Shown: positions 22,466-33,540 of the stretch, piece after piece
Position numbering within the stretch: the stretch's first letter is position 1
How the letters are laid out: each line of letters starts with the position of its first letter
Origin: Brachionus plicatilis
Lineage: Eukaryota; Rotifera; Eurotatoria; Ploima; Brachionidae
Direction of reading: 5' to 3'
Length of the DNA stretch: 64,000 bases
Assembly: GCA_010279815.1 (NCBI GenBank)
Contig: QEOQ01000226.1
Span: 1,469,979 to 1,533,978, forward strand
Made by a program: the position numbers and the translations under genes
The notes under the pieces: generated by a model
Told to the model about the DNA's origin: nothing
The model's database searches: none
What the model saw: the letters and a program-made list of their open reading frames with translations, nothing else

Positions 22466-25400
22466 CAGACATTTTCACTCAAAAAAAGCTGTTTTTGAGA
22501 GTGAGTTTGAGTGACACTCACTCAACTCACACTGAAAATAATATTTCAAGTAAAAAATATTCCTTAAATTCACAAATGTAAGCATAGAAAAGTTGGCAAA
22601 GTACTTGATAATTTGAATTGAAACTTTTTAAAAAACGCATCCGGTTCAATCCCCTATATTTACTGAAAAAATTTTAGCCAATTTGAAAAAATGAAGTTTT
22701 TATTTTATTTAGCTTATGTATCATTCATACAAAACATGATAGATAACGATATTTTTCATTATTTTAAAATCATGTTTATCCAGGTAAAAAATTAATTATC
22801 CAATTAGATTTCCTATCATTGAGCCGAAAAAAAGCTTATAAATATTCAAATATTTATTTATTTGTTTATTTAAGCTTCAAAAACATTTTTCTCAAACTTA
22901 ATTAAATAAATCAGATAACCTCTAAAATGACTGTTCACGCATTTAAAGTTAAAGTTATGGAAAGCCAAACTGATAAACTTTTGGAACGTATTATTCACAA
23001 GTTTTGTGGCTGAATTCATGTTGTACAATTAAATAAAATTCAATCAAATAAAATAATGGGCAATAAAGTGATAAAAGAAGTACACTAATTATTGTTTTTT
23101 TTTATAATTTTAAGTTTTTTTTATTTTTTAGTTTGAAATAGGTGAAGTAATTGACTGTATTTTCACCTACTACAAAAAACCATATGTTCTTAAATGTGAA
23201 GTTAATGAGTTTATTCAGTCATCAGAAATTTTACCAGATGAGTCTTAGTCTGAAATCCCGACTGAATCTCAAACTGAAACCCAGATTTCACTTAGACACG
23301 GAAAAAACTCAAAACGAGATATTTTAATTAATAAAAAGGAAAATTATTGATTAAAACTTCTTAAAAGGTGAAAATACATTTAAAAAAACATGTATCGTCT
23401 ATTTTTTTGAGGTCCCTTCTCATTTTGTTTCAATGCCAAAAGACAAAAATTTGGTTTTTGTTTGTAAAATCTGCAAAAGCAAATGCTTTGCCCCTTTTAA
23501 CAAACTCAGTTACCTAAACCAACACCTGAAACTGCAACATTTAGATGTACTTTCTAATTGGTTTGATCGATACAACAAATTTATGAACAAAGATTCAGAT
23601 TCTAAATTTTTGAATGAAAAAATGCTTCAATTTATTAAGTGGTTCGTGGTAAGCAATAGCAGTTTTAATAATTTGAAAATTCCATATCTTCGAAATATAT
23701 TAGATAAAACTCTGAATATACCAAGCTATTACAGCTTTAGAAGCAAATTATTGCCTTGTGTTCTAGATAAGCTTTATTTTGCTATCGAAAATAAGCTTAA
23801 GGAGGCAGTTTCAGTTAGTTTGGTTCTTGATTTGTGGACAAATAATTTCAACACTGATTTTATTGCATGCGCTGCAATGCTAAGTTATAAAACAATGGAA
23901 AAAGAGAGTCTTGTAATAGGAATGACACCGATGCCTGGTAGACACACTTCTGCAAATATAAATAAGGCATTATTGAAGCTATTACAAAGATATAACTTTA
24001 ATCGAAAAAAAATTCATGGTAATAAATATTTAATCATTAATTTAATTAAAAAACTCTTTTTGTTTCAATTTTTCAGGTACTGTTTGTGATGAAGGAAGTA
24101 GTCTTGTCAAACTCTTTTCCCAAATAGATTTTAGTATCGAAGAGTATGATATTGAAAAAATACTGATGAGAAAAGTAATTGTGTTTTTTAACTTTTATGA
24201 AATTATTTATTAATTTTTTTAAGATTTTGATGAACCTGCTTTTGTAGACGAATATATTTATCAAGAGAATGAAGAAGCCCAAATTACAGAAAATTATTCC
24301 GATGATGATTCCACAGCAGAATTTGACAAAGTTTATAACATACCAAAAGTGTCATCAACTGACGAGGATATTATTGAAATATTTCAAGAGTTTCAAGAGC
24401 TGAATTACAAGTATGAAATAAGTTCTAATGGTGTTAACAGATCAAGCATAATTGAAAATACAAAGAAAATTCGGATCGATATAATTGAGGAATATGATTT
24501 AACAAAAAGTGAACCATTAATCGAGAAAGAGGTCGAATTGGGCGTTAATAAAGTACCTAGATTTTCATGTGCTTGCCACAAGGCAAATTTGGCCGTTCGT
24601 CATGCCATATCAATGCATAAAATTGGAGATGACTTGAAAAAACTGAATCTAGTTAATAGTCATATAAGAAAATCAATTCAGTTGAATAAAATATTTAATA
24701 AATCAAAAGCAAGACTTCGTCTTGAAAACGCTACAAGGTGGTCTTCAGCTTTTTTGATGTTAGAATCGGTAAAAAGGGCTTATGATAAAGAATTATTCAA
24801 CGAAGAAAATGAAGATCTCATATGTCCACTTAGCCTAAAAGAAGTAGAGACCTATTTACAAATTTTAAGGCCTGCATATCGATTCTCATTGACGTTTCAG
24901 AATAGTTTTTCATCGATATCGCATTTAATTCCAAGCTTAAAGAGAATTTTTTTTAGCTGGGAGAATATGGATTTAGAACCTGAATTTGAAAGATTGGCTA
25001 TTCTTTTAGTTGTCTGCTTTAAAGAAAAATTAAAATACGAGTTGGAATCAGAAATATATCAGGTTGATAATTTCTTCTAAATGTTAATAAATATTTTTAA
25101 TTTTAAAAATTCCATTTTTTTGTAGGCAGCTACTGTTCTTAACCTGGCTATAGTTAAAAGTTGGATTGAAGAAGAATTTTGTCAGAATCTGGTTAGAAAA
25201 GGCCTTCATTCTCTGAAATTGGTTTACTTGAGGTTTTTCTTTGATGATACTGATAATGACAAGGACACAATCGCTTTAGAATCGCCTCAACCAACAATTC
25301 AACAGACAGACAATGAAGCAATGTTTTTTGATGAGTTAATGAGAGATGGTGCAATGAAAAAAAAAATATTGAAACTGAAATTTATAAGATCGAAGTTGAA

Positions 25401-26023
25401 CTTGAAAGGGAAATTTTAAATTGGCAGACATTCTAAACCGAACTGAGATTTTAGTAAAAACTACAAACATGGCTTTTTGGAATCAATACATGGATGAAAT
25501 GCCAAGACTAGCAAGATTGGCTTTGGTACTATTAAACATTCATGTTTCAAGTGCATTTATTGAAAGATTCTTCAGTATATGCGGAATAATATGCAAAAAA
25601 AATAGTGGAAACATGAAGGATGAATTAATTATTACCAGAAGCATGCTAAAGGCTAACATGAAGATTTTAGATGATTTATCAGTATAAAAAAATTATTTTA
25701 ATGAATTTTAAAATTATTAGAAAGAAGATTTATTAAAATCGTTTAAATAAGACATAAATATTTGATAGATTTTTTTATTTATTTACTATTAAAAGATAAA
25801 CAAATATATTTATTATATTTGAATAAATTTTTTAATTATATTATAAAGTGTCTCACCTTTTCTAACGAAAAGATTTATAATTTTTTCACGCAAATTTTTG
25901 CGTGATTGAGTGTTAGTTGAGTGTTTCACGCAAAAAATTTGCGTGAATGAGTTTGAGTGTGAGTTTAGTGGGTGTCACTCAAACTCACACTCATACTCAA
26001 AAAAAATTGCGTGAAATTGTCTG
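22466..26023 (+). mobile_element. hAT-superfamily transposon, complete ends, 8-bp TSD
   Basis: A 3,558-bp element starting CAGACATTTTCAC and ending GTGAAATTGTCTG, with CTTTTGAG on both sides (22458-22465 and 26024-26031). An 8-bp TSD and CA...TG ends are hallmarks of hAT. Subterminal GAGTGTGAGTTTGAGTGACA words are repeated in both orientations near each end and are likely transposase-binding sites. It carries one hAT transposase gene with BED finger on the plus strand. Confidence 0.92.
23433..25687 (+). pseudogene. hAT transposase with BED zinc finger, frameshifted
   Basis: Exons about 23433-24018, 24077-24174, 24224-25062 and 25126-25687. The N terminus has a BED-type finger (CKIC then HLKLQH). 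LVLDLWT carries the first catalytic Asp of the RNase-H-like core, FSCACHKANLAVRH the C-x2-H motif, NATRWSSAF follows, and SSAFIERFFSICG begins the C-terminal dimerisation region with the catalytic-Glu neighbourhood. It would excise and insert the element. Exon 3 joins exon 2 one base out of phase. A ten-A run at 25357-25366 coincides with another frame change: the frame reading EIYKIEVELEREILNWQTF lies between two others. These breaks suggest a recently dead copy. Confidence 0.9.
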
Positions 26024-26387
26024 CTTTTGAGAAAATTTTTAAAACAATTTCCATGAAAAAAAAGCTAAAAATGGCATTTCGAAATTTTTGGCCAGACAAA
26101 TGACCGTTGACCAAAAAGTTGAAAGTATTTTTGACAATCTTTATCATAAGTGTTTTCAAAACAACGGTCAAAAAATGACCACAAAAACATCTCGCCAAAT
26201 GCACCTGTTATTTCTAACAATTTCCACAAATATTAAATAACGTCCCGTTACTCGCATATTTAAAGCTCTGCTTCATCTAGTAAATTAATATTCAACAGTT
26301 GAAAAACTGAATCTCGTCTGTGGTGAGGTTAAGTTTGTCATAGTTCACATATTTTACGATCAATTATTGTTCTCGTGTTTGTGAACT
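26024..26387. other. Short spacer and partial repeat U
   Basis: Bases 26024-26275 hold no recognised feature, although a 47-codon frame starting MTVDQKVESIF lies at about 26100-26240. Bases 26280-26387 are the end of repeat unit U. Confidence 0.4.
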
Positions 26388-27136
26388 TTAATTTATTTAT
26401 TTCTATTTTATCATTTTATTTATTTAATCTATTATACAAGAGTTACGTAAATTACGTATAATGGAAACATTTTATGGTTAAAAATATTTAATATTCTATT
26501 AGAGTTAAGTTCAAAAATAGAAAAGCTAAAATTTGACTTTTTTTCTATTTCTTAATTAACTCTACAATTATTTTTAATTTTTTTTTTGAGAGCAAAGAAA
26601 ATTTTTTTGTTAGAGTAAAAGTTTAATTTTGGGCTTTACTCTAAGAGTCGTGAACAAGAGTTTACGGTAACTCGTTCAGATATAATAATAAATTAATATT
26701 CAACCGTTGAAAAACTGAATCTCGTCTGTTTGGTGAGGTTAAGTTGGTCATAGTTCACATATTTTACGATAAATTATTGTTCTCGTGTTTGTGAACTTTA
26801 AGTTCACCTAATTTTTCTGATCGCGAAAAGTTGATCAAATCTTAAATAGGTTAAAAACCTTAAGACCATGAGAAAAAATTGAATAAAATAGCTATTTAAA
26901 AGAATGCCTAGTTCTCGATACCGATATAAAAATAAACAATAATTGAATTTAATAATTTTTGTTTTTTTTTTAATTTCAAGGATCTTAGTAAAGGCATTTG
27001 CTCTCTTCTTATCGATCTGGTATTACCTTTTCACAATCCAAAAATACCCAAATGCCTTCTCTTCCCGGGTAGAAAATTACGCCATGTTTTACGCATAAAA
27101 CGTCTTTAAAAAAAGTTACCCGTAATTATATATGTC
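26388..27136 (+). repeat. Left inverted arm, inner part
   Basis: Reverse complement of 30589-31338, about 749 bp and near-identical. It consists of one unit U, a segment with GAATGCCTAGTTCTCGATAC, and an inner end containing TTCCCGGGTAGAAAATTACG and ACCCGTAATTATATATGTC. Homology stops abruptly at 27136, the edge of the loop. Confidence 0.9.
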
Positions 27137-28647
27137 AAAAATACCCAAATGCCCTCTCTTCTTAAATCTCGGAACAAGAATTGTTCAACTAAAAGATTAA
27201 CCATAGTTTACCTAACCAATCAGAAAAACTTTGTTTTTTTCTCTTAAAAATTTTTACTTTGGTGATTATTTAAAGCTAGAAAAAAAAAGTTCTTCAAGCT
27301 TGCCATATTAACTTAAAATTGTTTTTTTATTTAAAAAAATATCTGTTACCTCGAGCTTTTTCAATTCTTTTTCCAACAATGGAAAGTTTCTGTTATTCAA
27401 ACACAAAAAATTAATCTATATTGTTTTAAACATATTATTATTTATATATTTTTTTTATTTAATATTTATTATCGAATATTTTATTTTTATTTTTAATAGA
27501 GTTTTGTCTGATTTTTTTCTCGCATTTACTACTTATGTCCATTTTTTTGCCAATTATTAACCTTCTTGAGAAAACATTCACTTCAAAAGCACATACATAT
27601 CACTTTAAGATCACTTTCAGCTTTTAGGTTTGATGAGCATGGCATTACGATTGGTCCCTTTTCTGGTCTCTTTATTACAGCTTCCTTTTGTAATGCCGAT
27701 GGATGGGTTTTTTCCTGTTAATGAGACAGAGAAGTGAAATATACCAGGATGTTATTATGCGGACGCCTTTACCCTAAATACCTTAATAAATCCCTATGGG
27801 ACTTATGCAGTCGCGTATATATGACTCATTCAGCTAGAGCCTGGAACCAATCAGTTGGTTCTGTTTATAGTCTGTTGGTCAGCAACTGACTTGAACTATC
27901 TTTTTCAGTTGGTTCCGATTAAAGAGTCACCTTTTCGGCAGCTCTTCGAAGCAGTAAGCCTACTACTTCTATCTTTTGATATTTATTGAAATATCCAAAA
28001 GATTATAGTTCTTGTTCAGAACTCTGAATGACTTATTCAGTCTTCATTTACTTTAACGAGAGACTTAAAACTAAGCCACTCGGATATTAAAGGTAAAAGA
28101 AAAAGTAATGTTTATTTTGAATAATCTTTATTTCAAATACTATATTATGTAAATTAAAAAATTTAAAGTTATATTTATGTTAAAAATTTAAAATAACAAA
28201 TGAAGTCATTTTCTTCAACTTCATAACAATAAAATTAAAGTAAATTATAACAAATAAAATGTCGGGGAACATCTTCATTACACTTTGATTGAATTGCTAA
28301 AAATTAATTTTTTTCTAATTGAAATTTATTAATTAGACAAATTGTGTCGTAATTTACTATCACTTTTTTACGCGTAAATTACTGGTTCAAATTTTGTAAA
28401 ATTTTTCAAAATACTAATGAAATTTAGCAATATTTCCAGTTAAATTAATCAAAAAAATTAAGATAACGCGTTTTTAAAAAATAAATTCAGAAAAAACTGA
28501 AAATTACGCGTAATTTAAAAATAAATAAAAAAAATTGTCCATCAAAATTTTTATTTTAAAATAAAAAATTTTTGAAAATTATTTAATAGTATAATAATTT
28601 TTTTAATCCGAGCTATAATTACTGGTATAACTTGAATAACTTTTTCT
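27137..28647. other. Loop of the inverted repeat, left portion
   Basis: Mostly AT-rich. Bases 27137-27161 repeat an inner-arm sequence (AAAATACCCAAATGCC). Bases 27590-28090 are richer in G and C without a long frame. A minus-strand stretch after an AACAG acceptor near 27718 reads EKTHPSALQKEAVIKRPEKG and could be an exon of the BEN gene. CGCGTATATATGACTCA near 27812 resembles a TATA box with an AP-1-like site. Bases 28100-28540 hold nothing I recognise apart from scattered ACGCGTAA words. Confidence 0.35.
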
Positions 28648-28931
28648 TCACGAGCTAGAAAAGGATTTGCTTGACAAAGGGTTTTTCTTTTTTCTTTTCT
28701 TCTCTTCTTCTCGGTCTTCATCTTCTTGTTCATCACTTTCTATCTTCTTCTTATGTTCAGCTTTCTTTCGTTCTCTTCTCTCTTTTCTTCTATGGTCTTT
28801 TCTTTCTTTCTTCATTCTTGCTTTCATATGACGCCCATAGTTATTCACAGAGCTTTTAACTGCTTTGCATACTTGATGAAGTGGCTTCTTATATTTCAAA
28901 TGCGATATTTCAAATCAAACTTTCACTACCC
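28648..28931 (-). CDS. Lysine/glutamate-rich block, possible tail of the BEN gene
   Basis: A minus-strand open stretch rich in K, R and E, for example KKERKDHRRKERRERKKAEH, resembling a nuclear-localisation or coiled-coil tail. It follows the BEN exon by a 49-bp intron-like gap ending TTTTTCAG. If that acceptor is used in phase, translation would stop a few codons later (VVKV then stop), so the block may be in another exon arrangement or untranslated. Confidence 0.3.
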
Positions 28932-28979
28932 CTGAAAAAGAAGAAGAACAACCAAAAAAATAAAATTAAAAAAAAATAC

Positions 28980-29166
28980 TTTTAAGCTTTCCTAGTCTGT
29001 CTGGATCAATTAGCTTTTCTCTATTTGTTGATGACCTGCGACTAGCCTTATCCCATAATATGCAATTGGCGAGTTCGTCTCGAGAAAATAAAACATCTGC
29101 TAATGCATATGCAAATAAATTAACTCTGTCACCTTCAAGAGAAAGTAAGTCAACCAAATTATGCTT
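28980..29166 (-). CDS. BEN-domain exon inside the loop
   Basis: After a TTTTTTAG acceptor the minus strand reads LLSLEGDRVNLFAYALADVL, then FSRDELANC, and ends with LIDPDRLGKLK before a GTATTT donor. The pattern LF-(x)n-LFS-EEL then LDP-RL-L matches BEN domains, which bind DNA or mediate protein contacts in chromatin and also occur in some viral and transposon proteins. Only this 62-codon exon is secure; upstream exons and the start were not found. It is cargo of the 27.1-30.6 kb loop and may explain how the element persists or is targeted, but that is inference. Confidence 0.6.
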
Positions 29167-29487
29167 CTAAAAAATATATATATATATATTTATGGACGTC
29201 TGTAAACTTCACCACAAATTTTAGAAAAAAAATAACAAAATTGGTAATATTTTATCTTTTTTTTTTGAAATGTTACTGTTTCAAAAAATAACAAATAATT
29301 ATATTCAATTTCCAATTTCAGAAATATGAAACAATTAAATGAAAACCATATCAATCTTATAAAAATTATCACTTAAATATAAAAAACATAACTAATTTAG
29401 TACTCAATTAACAAAATAATTTTTAATTGACATATCTCACATTAAGATTTACTATAAATTATCTAACTTTATATCAATTCCATAAAA

Positions 29488-29640
29488 ATGAACTCTGAAC
29501 CAAGAGAGAACATACTACTAGACTCTTCGGATAATACTTTAGAAGATATTCAAGATGTCCCATATAATATGATTCTAAAGGAGCCTTTAAGGGAAAAAAA
29601 GAGGAAAAGCCATTTTATAAGAGCTTCATTCCTCTTTTGA
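29488..29640 (+). CDS. Small hypothetical protein in the loop
   Basis: Fifty codons from ATG 29488, beginning MNSEPRENILLDSSDNTLED and ending in a basic stretch EKKRKSHF. It is divergent from the BEN exon with about 320 bp between. An overlapping frame continues with SSFDNFEEIKTKVEDGEFNG, so a frameshift or splice may extend it. Acidic then basic composition; family unknown. Confidence 0.3.
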   Translation: MNSEPRENILLDSSDNTLEDIQDVPYNMILKEPLREKKRKSHFIRASFLF

Positions 29641-30588
29641 TAATTTTGAAGAAATTAAAACAAAAGTTGAAGATGGTGAATTTAATGGAATTTCAATGAT
29701 ATTTTAAAAAACAAGAAGACACTAATTCACTTGCCCAAATTGCACGAAAAAAAAATAAAAGAATTTGAGTGGATTGAGAAAATTCATATTTTTTGTTTTT
29801 ATTTTTCTAAAATTTGTTACTAATTATAAAAATTAACTACATTCTTTTTATTTTAGTTATTTTTTTGATCAATTTGTGAATTATTTTTTTATTATTGTAT
29901 TTTTTCCAGAAATAAATAATAATAACTGAAAAAGCCCTTGTTTTTATGATAAATTATTTTTTTCCAAAATTTGTAGCGATTTTTACAGAATTAGAGGTAT
30001 AAAAATATTTATCTTCTTTATTTATAACGGTTATAATGGTTATAACGGAAATAAAATAAGGTTAAATAAGACCAACAGTTAGAAATTTTTTGTGCAATAT
30101 TTAAAAAAAAATAGGAATAGCAGATACAAACGTTTTTGATTGAATAGAATAATTTCCAGTTTATTTAAATTGTTCATTTTTCATTATTATGTAAATTTTT
30201 TGTTGCAATTTTTTTATCCAAAAAAAATATTACACTGTTTTAATAAAGAAAATTAATTAGACGATTTATTTTCAACTCCTTCGAAAATGCAAATTAAATT
30301 TTTTGAAATTCAAGTCAATTAACTTGATAGAATTTTTTTAGAATGATGACACGAATAAAAATTACGCGTATTTTTGCATTTAATATTTAGTATTATGCAA
30401 AATTATGTAATCTCAATTTTGATAACATTATCCATAATCAAACATAATCCTTCGTAAAAAAAAGGGTAATTACGCGTAATTATGGATACACTTTTTGTCA
30501 AAATACTTAAAATGACTTTTATTTTAAATTGAAAAAAAAATTTACGCGTAATTACGTTCATTAAAAAAATTACGCATAAATTGTTAAA
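29641..30588. other. Loop of the inverted repeat, right portion
   Basis: AT-rich with no gene. Several ACGCGTAATTA words (30360-30560) resemble those near 28370-28510 and at the inner edges of the arms. Confidence 0.5.
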
Positions 30589-33540
30589 GACATATATAAT
30601 TACGGGTAACTTTTTTTAAAGACGTTTTATGCGTAAAACATGGCGTAATTTTCTACCCGGGAAGAGAAGGCATTTGGGTATTTTTGGATTGTGAAAAGGT
30701 AATACCAGATCGATAAGAAGAGAGCAAATGCCTTTACTAAGATCCTTGAAATTAAAAAAAAAACAAAAATTATTAAATTCAATTATTGTTTATTTTTATA
30801 TCGGTATCGAGAACTAGGCATTCTTTTAAATAGCTATTTTATTCAATTTTTTCTCATGGTCTTAAGGTTTTTAACCTATTTAAGATTTGATCAACTTTTC
30901 GCGATCAGAAAAATTAGGTGAACTTAAAGTTCACAAACACGAGAACAATAATTTATCGTAAAATATGTGAACTATGACCAACTTAACCTCACCAAACAGA
31001 CGAGATTCAGTTTTTCAACGGTTGAATATTAATTTATTATTATATCTGAACGAGTTACCGTAAACTCTTGTTCACGACTCTTAGAGTAAAGCCCAAAATT
31101 AAACTTTTACTCTAACAAAAAAATTTTCTTTGCTCTCAAAAAAAAAATTAAAAATAATTGTAGAGTTAATTAAGAAATAGAAAAAAAGTCAAATTTTAGC
31201 TTTTCTATTTTTGAACTTAACTCTAATAGAATATTAAATATTTTTAACCATAAAATGTTTCCATTATACGTAATTTACGTAACTCTTGTATAATAGATTA
31301 AATAAATAAAATGATAAAATAGAAATAAATAAATTAATTACCGCATATTTATGACATAGACATTTGGACCGTCCTGTCGGTGCTATCGGTTCAATAGGTT
31401 CAACAAAAAACAATTTTCAAAAAAGTCTTCACTTTATTAGTTAAATATTTGTGAATTTTAAAATAACAAAAATAAAAATAAATATAAAAATAAAAATGCT
31501 AAAATTAGTTCATCAAGTCAATAAATTTACATGGTTCGGTAAGATGGTTCGGTTCGGTACGATCGATGGTTCGGTTGGGACGGTTCGTTTGGTTTTTGCG
31601 CCGCTGATGACTCGGTTTTGGGTCGCGACCATAGTGGCCTTTTCGTTTTTGAAATACCGACTGTTTATCTATAATCGAACAATACTTGAACCTTTTTAAA
31701 AATTGAATACCTATTGTGCATTTTGATTTTTGTAGGAGTGAAATTTGAGATTTTAAACGTTTTTTGAATTCTTCTACTTAAAATGAAATATTATCATTCA
31801 CCAAATAGTCTTACATCACTAAATACACATTTTTAAATAGATATAAACATCAGTAATCAATACTTCCCAATAACATTAATTATATGCATTAATTTAATTT
31901 TATTCTGAAGAGCTGAATTAAATACTATAATAAAATTTTTATTTAAAGCAAAAATGACTTTAAAACAACTGAAATTCGTAATTTTATTTTTTACTAAAAT
32001 TTTAAAACAAAACTTTTAATGATTTAAAGTAAACAAATAATGAGAGATAAAGCTTAAACAAACAAAAAAAAGATTAAAATGATATAAATTATATATAATT
32101 AGATAAATAATGAAAAAAAAAAAAAATTATTTAAATAAAGCGATGACAAACGAAAGCAGACTTAAAAATATTGAAACAAATGGTGTGTATCGGATCAATT
32201 TAAAAATTAAACCACTGGTTTCTATAAAAAAAATTTAAATTAAAAAAATAAATAAATAAAATTTTCAAACCTTCAAAAAAAATTTTTTTGGAAATTTTTT
32301 AGTAAAAAAATTTTTTAGTAAACTCATCCAGTTAAAATTTTCTAAGTTAATGGGAATATTTAATTAGATGAAATTTTTTCATTAAACAAAAATTTACCAT
32401 TTTGAATCGATTGATTAATACCTTAATAAAATAAATATATTAATGTTTTTCTAAAAAATCATTCAATACTTGAAACATCTTGTTGAATTTTTTTCACTAA
32501 ATAAAATTCATAATTTCTTAAAAACAAAATACTCTCTAAATCTTCATGGAGTACATTTCTTGTCTCTAGAAAAATCCAAGAATGTCATTAAAACAAAGTT
32601 TTTTTTTAAGAACAAAATACTCTCTAAATCTTCATGGAGTACATTTCTTGTCTCTAGAAAAATCCAAGAATGTCATTAAAACAAAGTTTTTTTTTAAGAA
32701 CAAAATACCTTCAGCATCTTTATGGAGTAGATCAAATGTCTCTAAAAAGTAATTGAAAATTTATTCGATTGTTTTATTTGAAAGAAACCTTCAATTTTAT
32801 TTAGGACATTCTTTGATTCTTTAAAATCAAAAAATTTTTAAAAAAAATTTAATTTAGAAAATAATAAAGAAAAAATACCTTTTGAGTCTTTAAGAAGTAT
32901 GCTTTTTGTACCTTTCAAAACAATAAAATTAAAAAAATATCCATAAAAACTTTAAATTTACTTTCAAGTTTTTGATCTATGTTTTTAAATAACTTTAAAA
33001 ATTCTTTTTCTTTTAAAGAAGATTTACATTTCTCTCATTATTTAAAGTATCTATTTTACCATTTTTATTTGTTTCCTGTCCACCTAATTGATAATAACTT
33101 AAATTTTTTTTTTTTAAATCGATAATCAAATAATACTTAAAGCTTTTTTAGAAGTAGTTGGCTTATCGTGCATTTTGATTTTTGAGAGAAAATTTTGAAA
33201 TTTTAAATGCTTTTTGTATTCTTCTACTTAAAATGAAATATTATGATTAACTAATACACATTCTAAAAATAGATTTAAATTTTATGCCAAATTTTAAATG
33301 AAAAATTGAGACAAAAAAGGAATTTAAACAAAGCATATAGAATGTAAAGAATTTTTCATTTTTTAGTAAAATTACAAGCATTGCAAATTTGAAATTAAAA
33401 TTTGTCCTTTAATTTTACTTGAAGTTAAAATGATAAAAAAGTCAACCAAGCAAACAGATATTCAAAATAGTAATTTTAAAATTCTTATTAAAACATATCT
33501 CTAAATTTAATTTTTTTTTTTATTATAGCTGAAGATGAAA
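30589..33540 (+). repeat. Right inverted arm, uninterrupted (about 2.95 kb)
   Basis: The intact arm. In order from the loop it mirrors 27136-26388, then 20815-19982, then 16601-15330 of the left side. It has one unit U, the GC-rich CGGTTC patch (31530-31640), two subterminal motifs and the 88-bp repeats. It keeps the empty site of the 16602-19981 insertion and lacks the DNA between the two left U copies. Both ends are abrupt. Beyond 33540 the left partner is coding-like sequence with no match here. Confidence 0.88.
32522..32760 (+). repeat. 88-bp tandem repeat inside the right arm
   Basis: Two near-identical 88-bp units (from TACTCTCTAAATCTTCATGG) followed by a diverged third. The left arm (16090-16280) has one fewer unit, so copy number changed after the arms formed. 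Confidence 0.75.

Noticed and set aside
27590..28090. The GC-richer part of the loop as a solo LTR
   Set aside because: A TATA-like box is present, but no TG...CA bounds, poly-A context or TSD could be identified.
28671..28935. Plus-strand phenylalanine/serine-rich frames near 28.7 kb
   Set aside because: They are the antisense of the lysine/glutamate-rich minus-strand block.
20438..31699. An 82-codon protein encoded identically at 20438-20686 (minus) and 31451-31699 (plus)
   Set aside because: The identity is explained by the near-identical inverted arms; composition and lack of motifs do not support coding.
16087..32679. A 64-69 codon protein shared by both arms
   Set aside because: It is a translation of the 88-bp tandem repeat in the arms.
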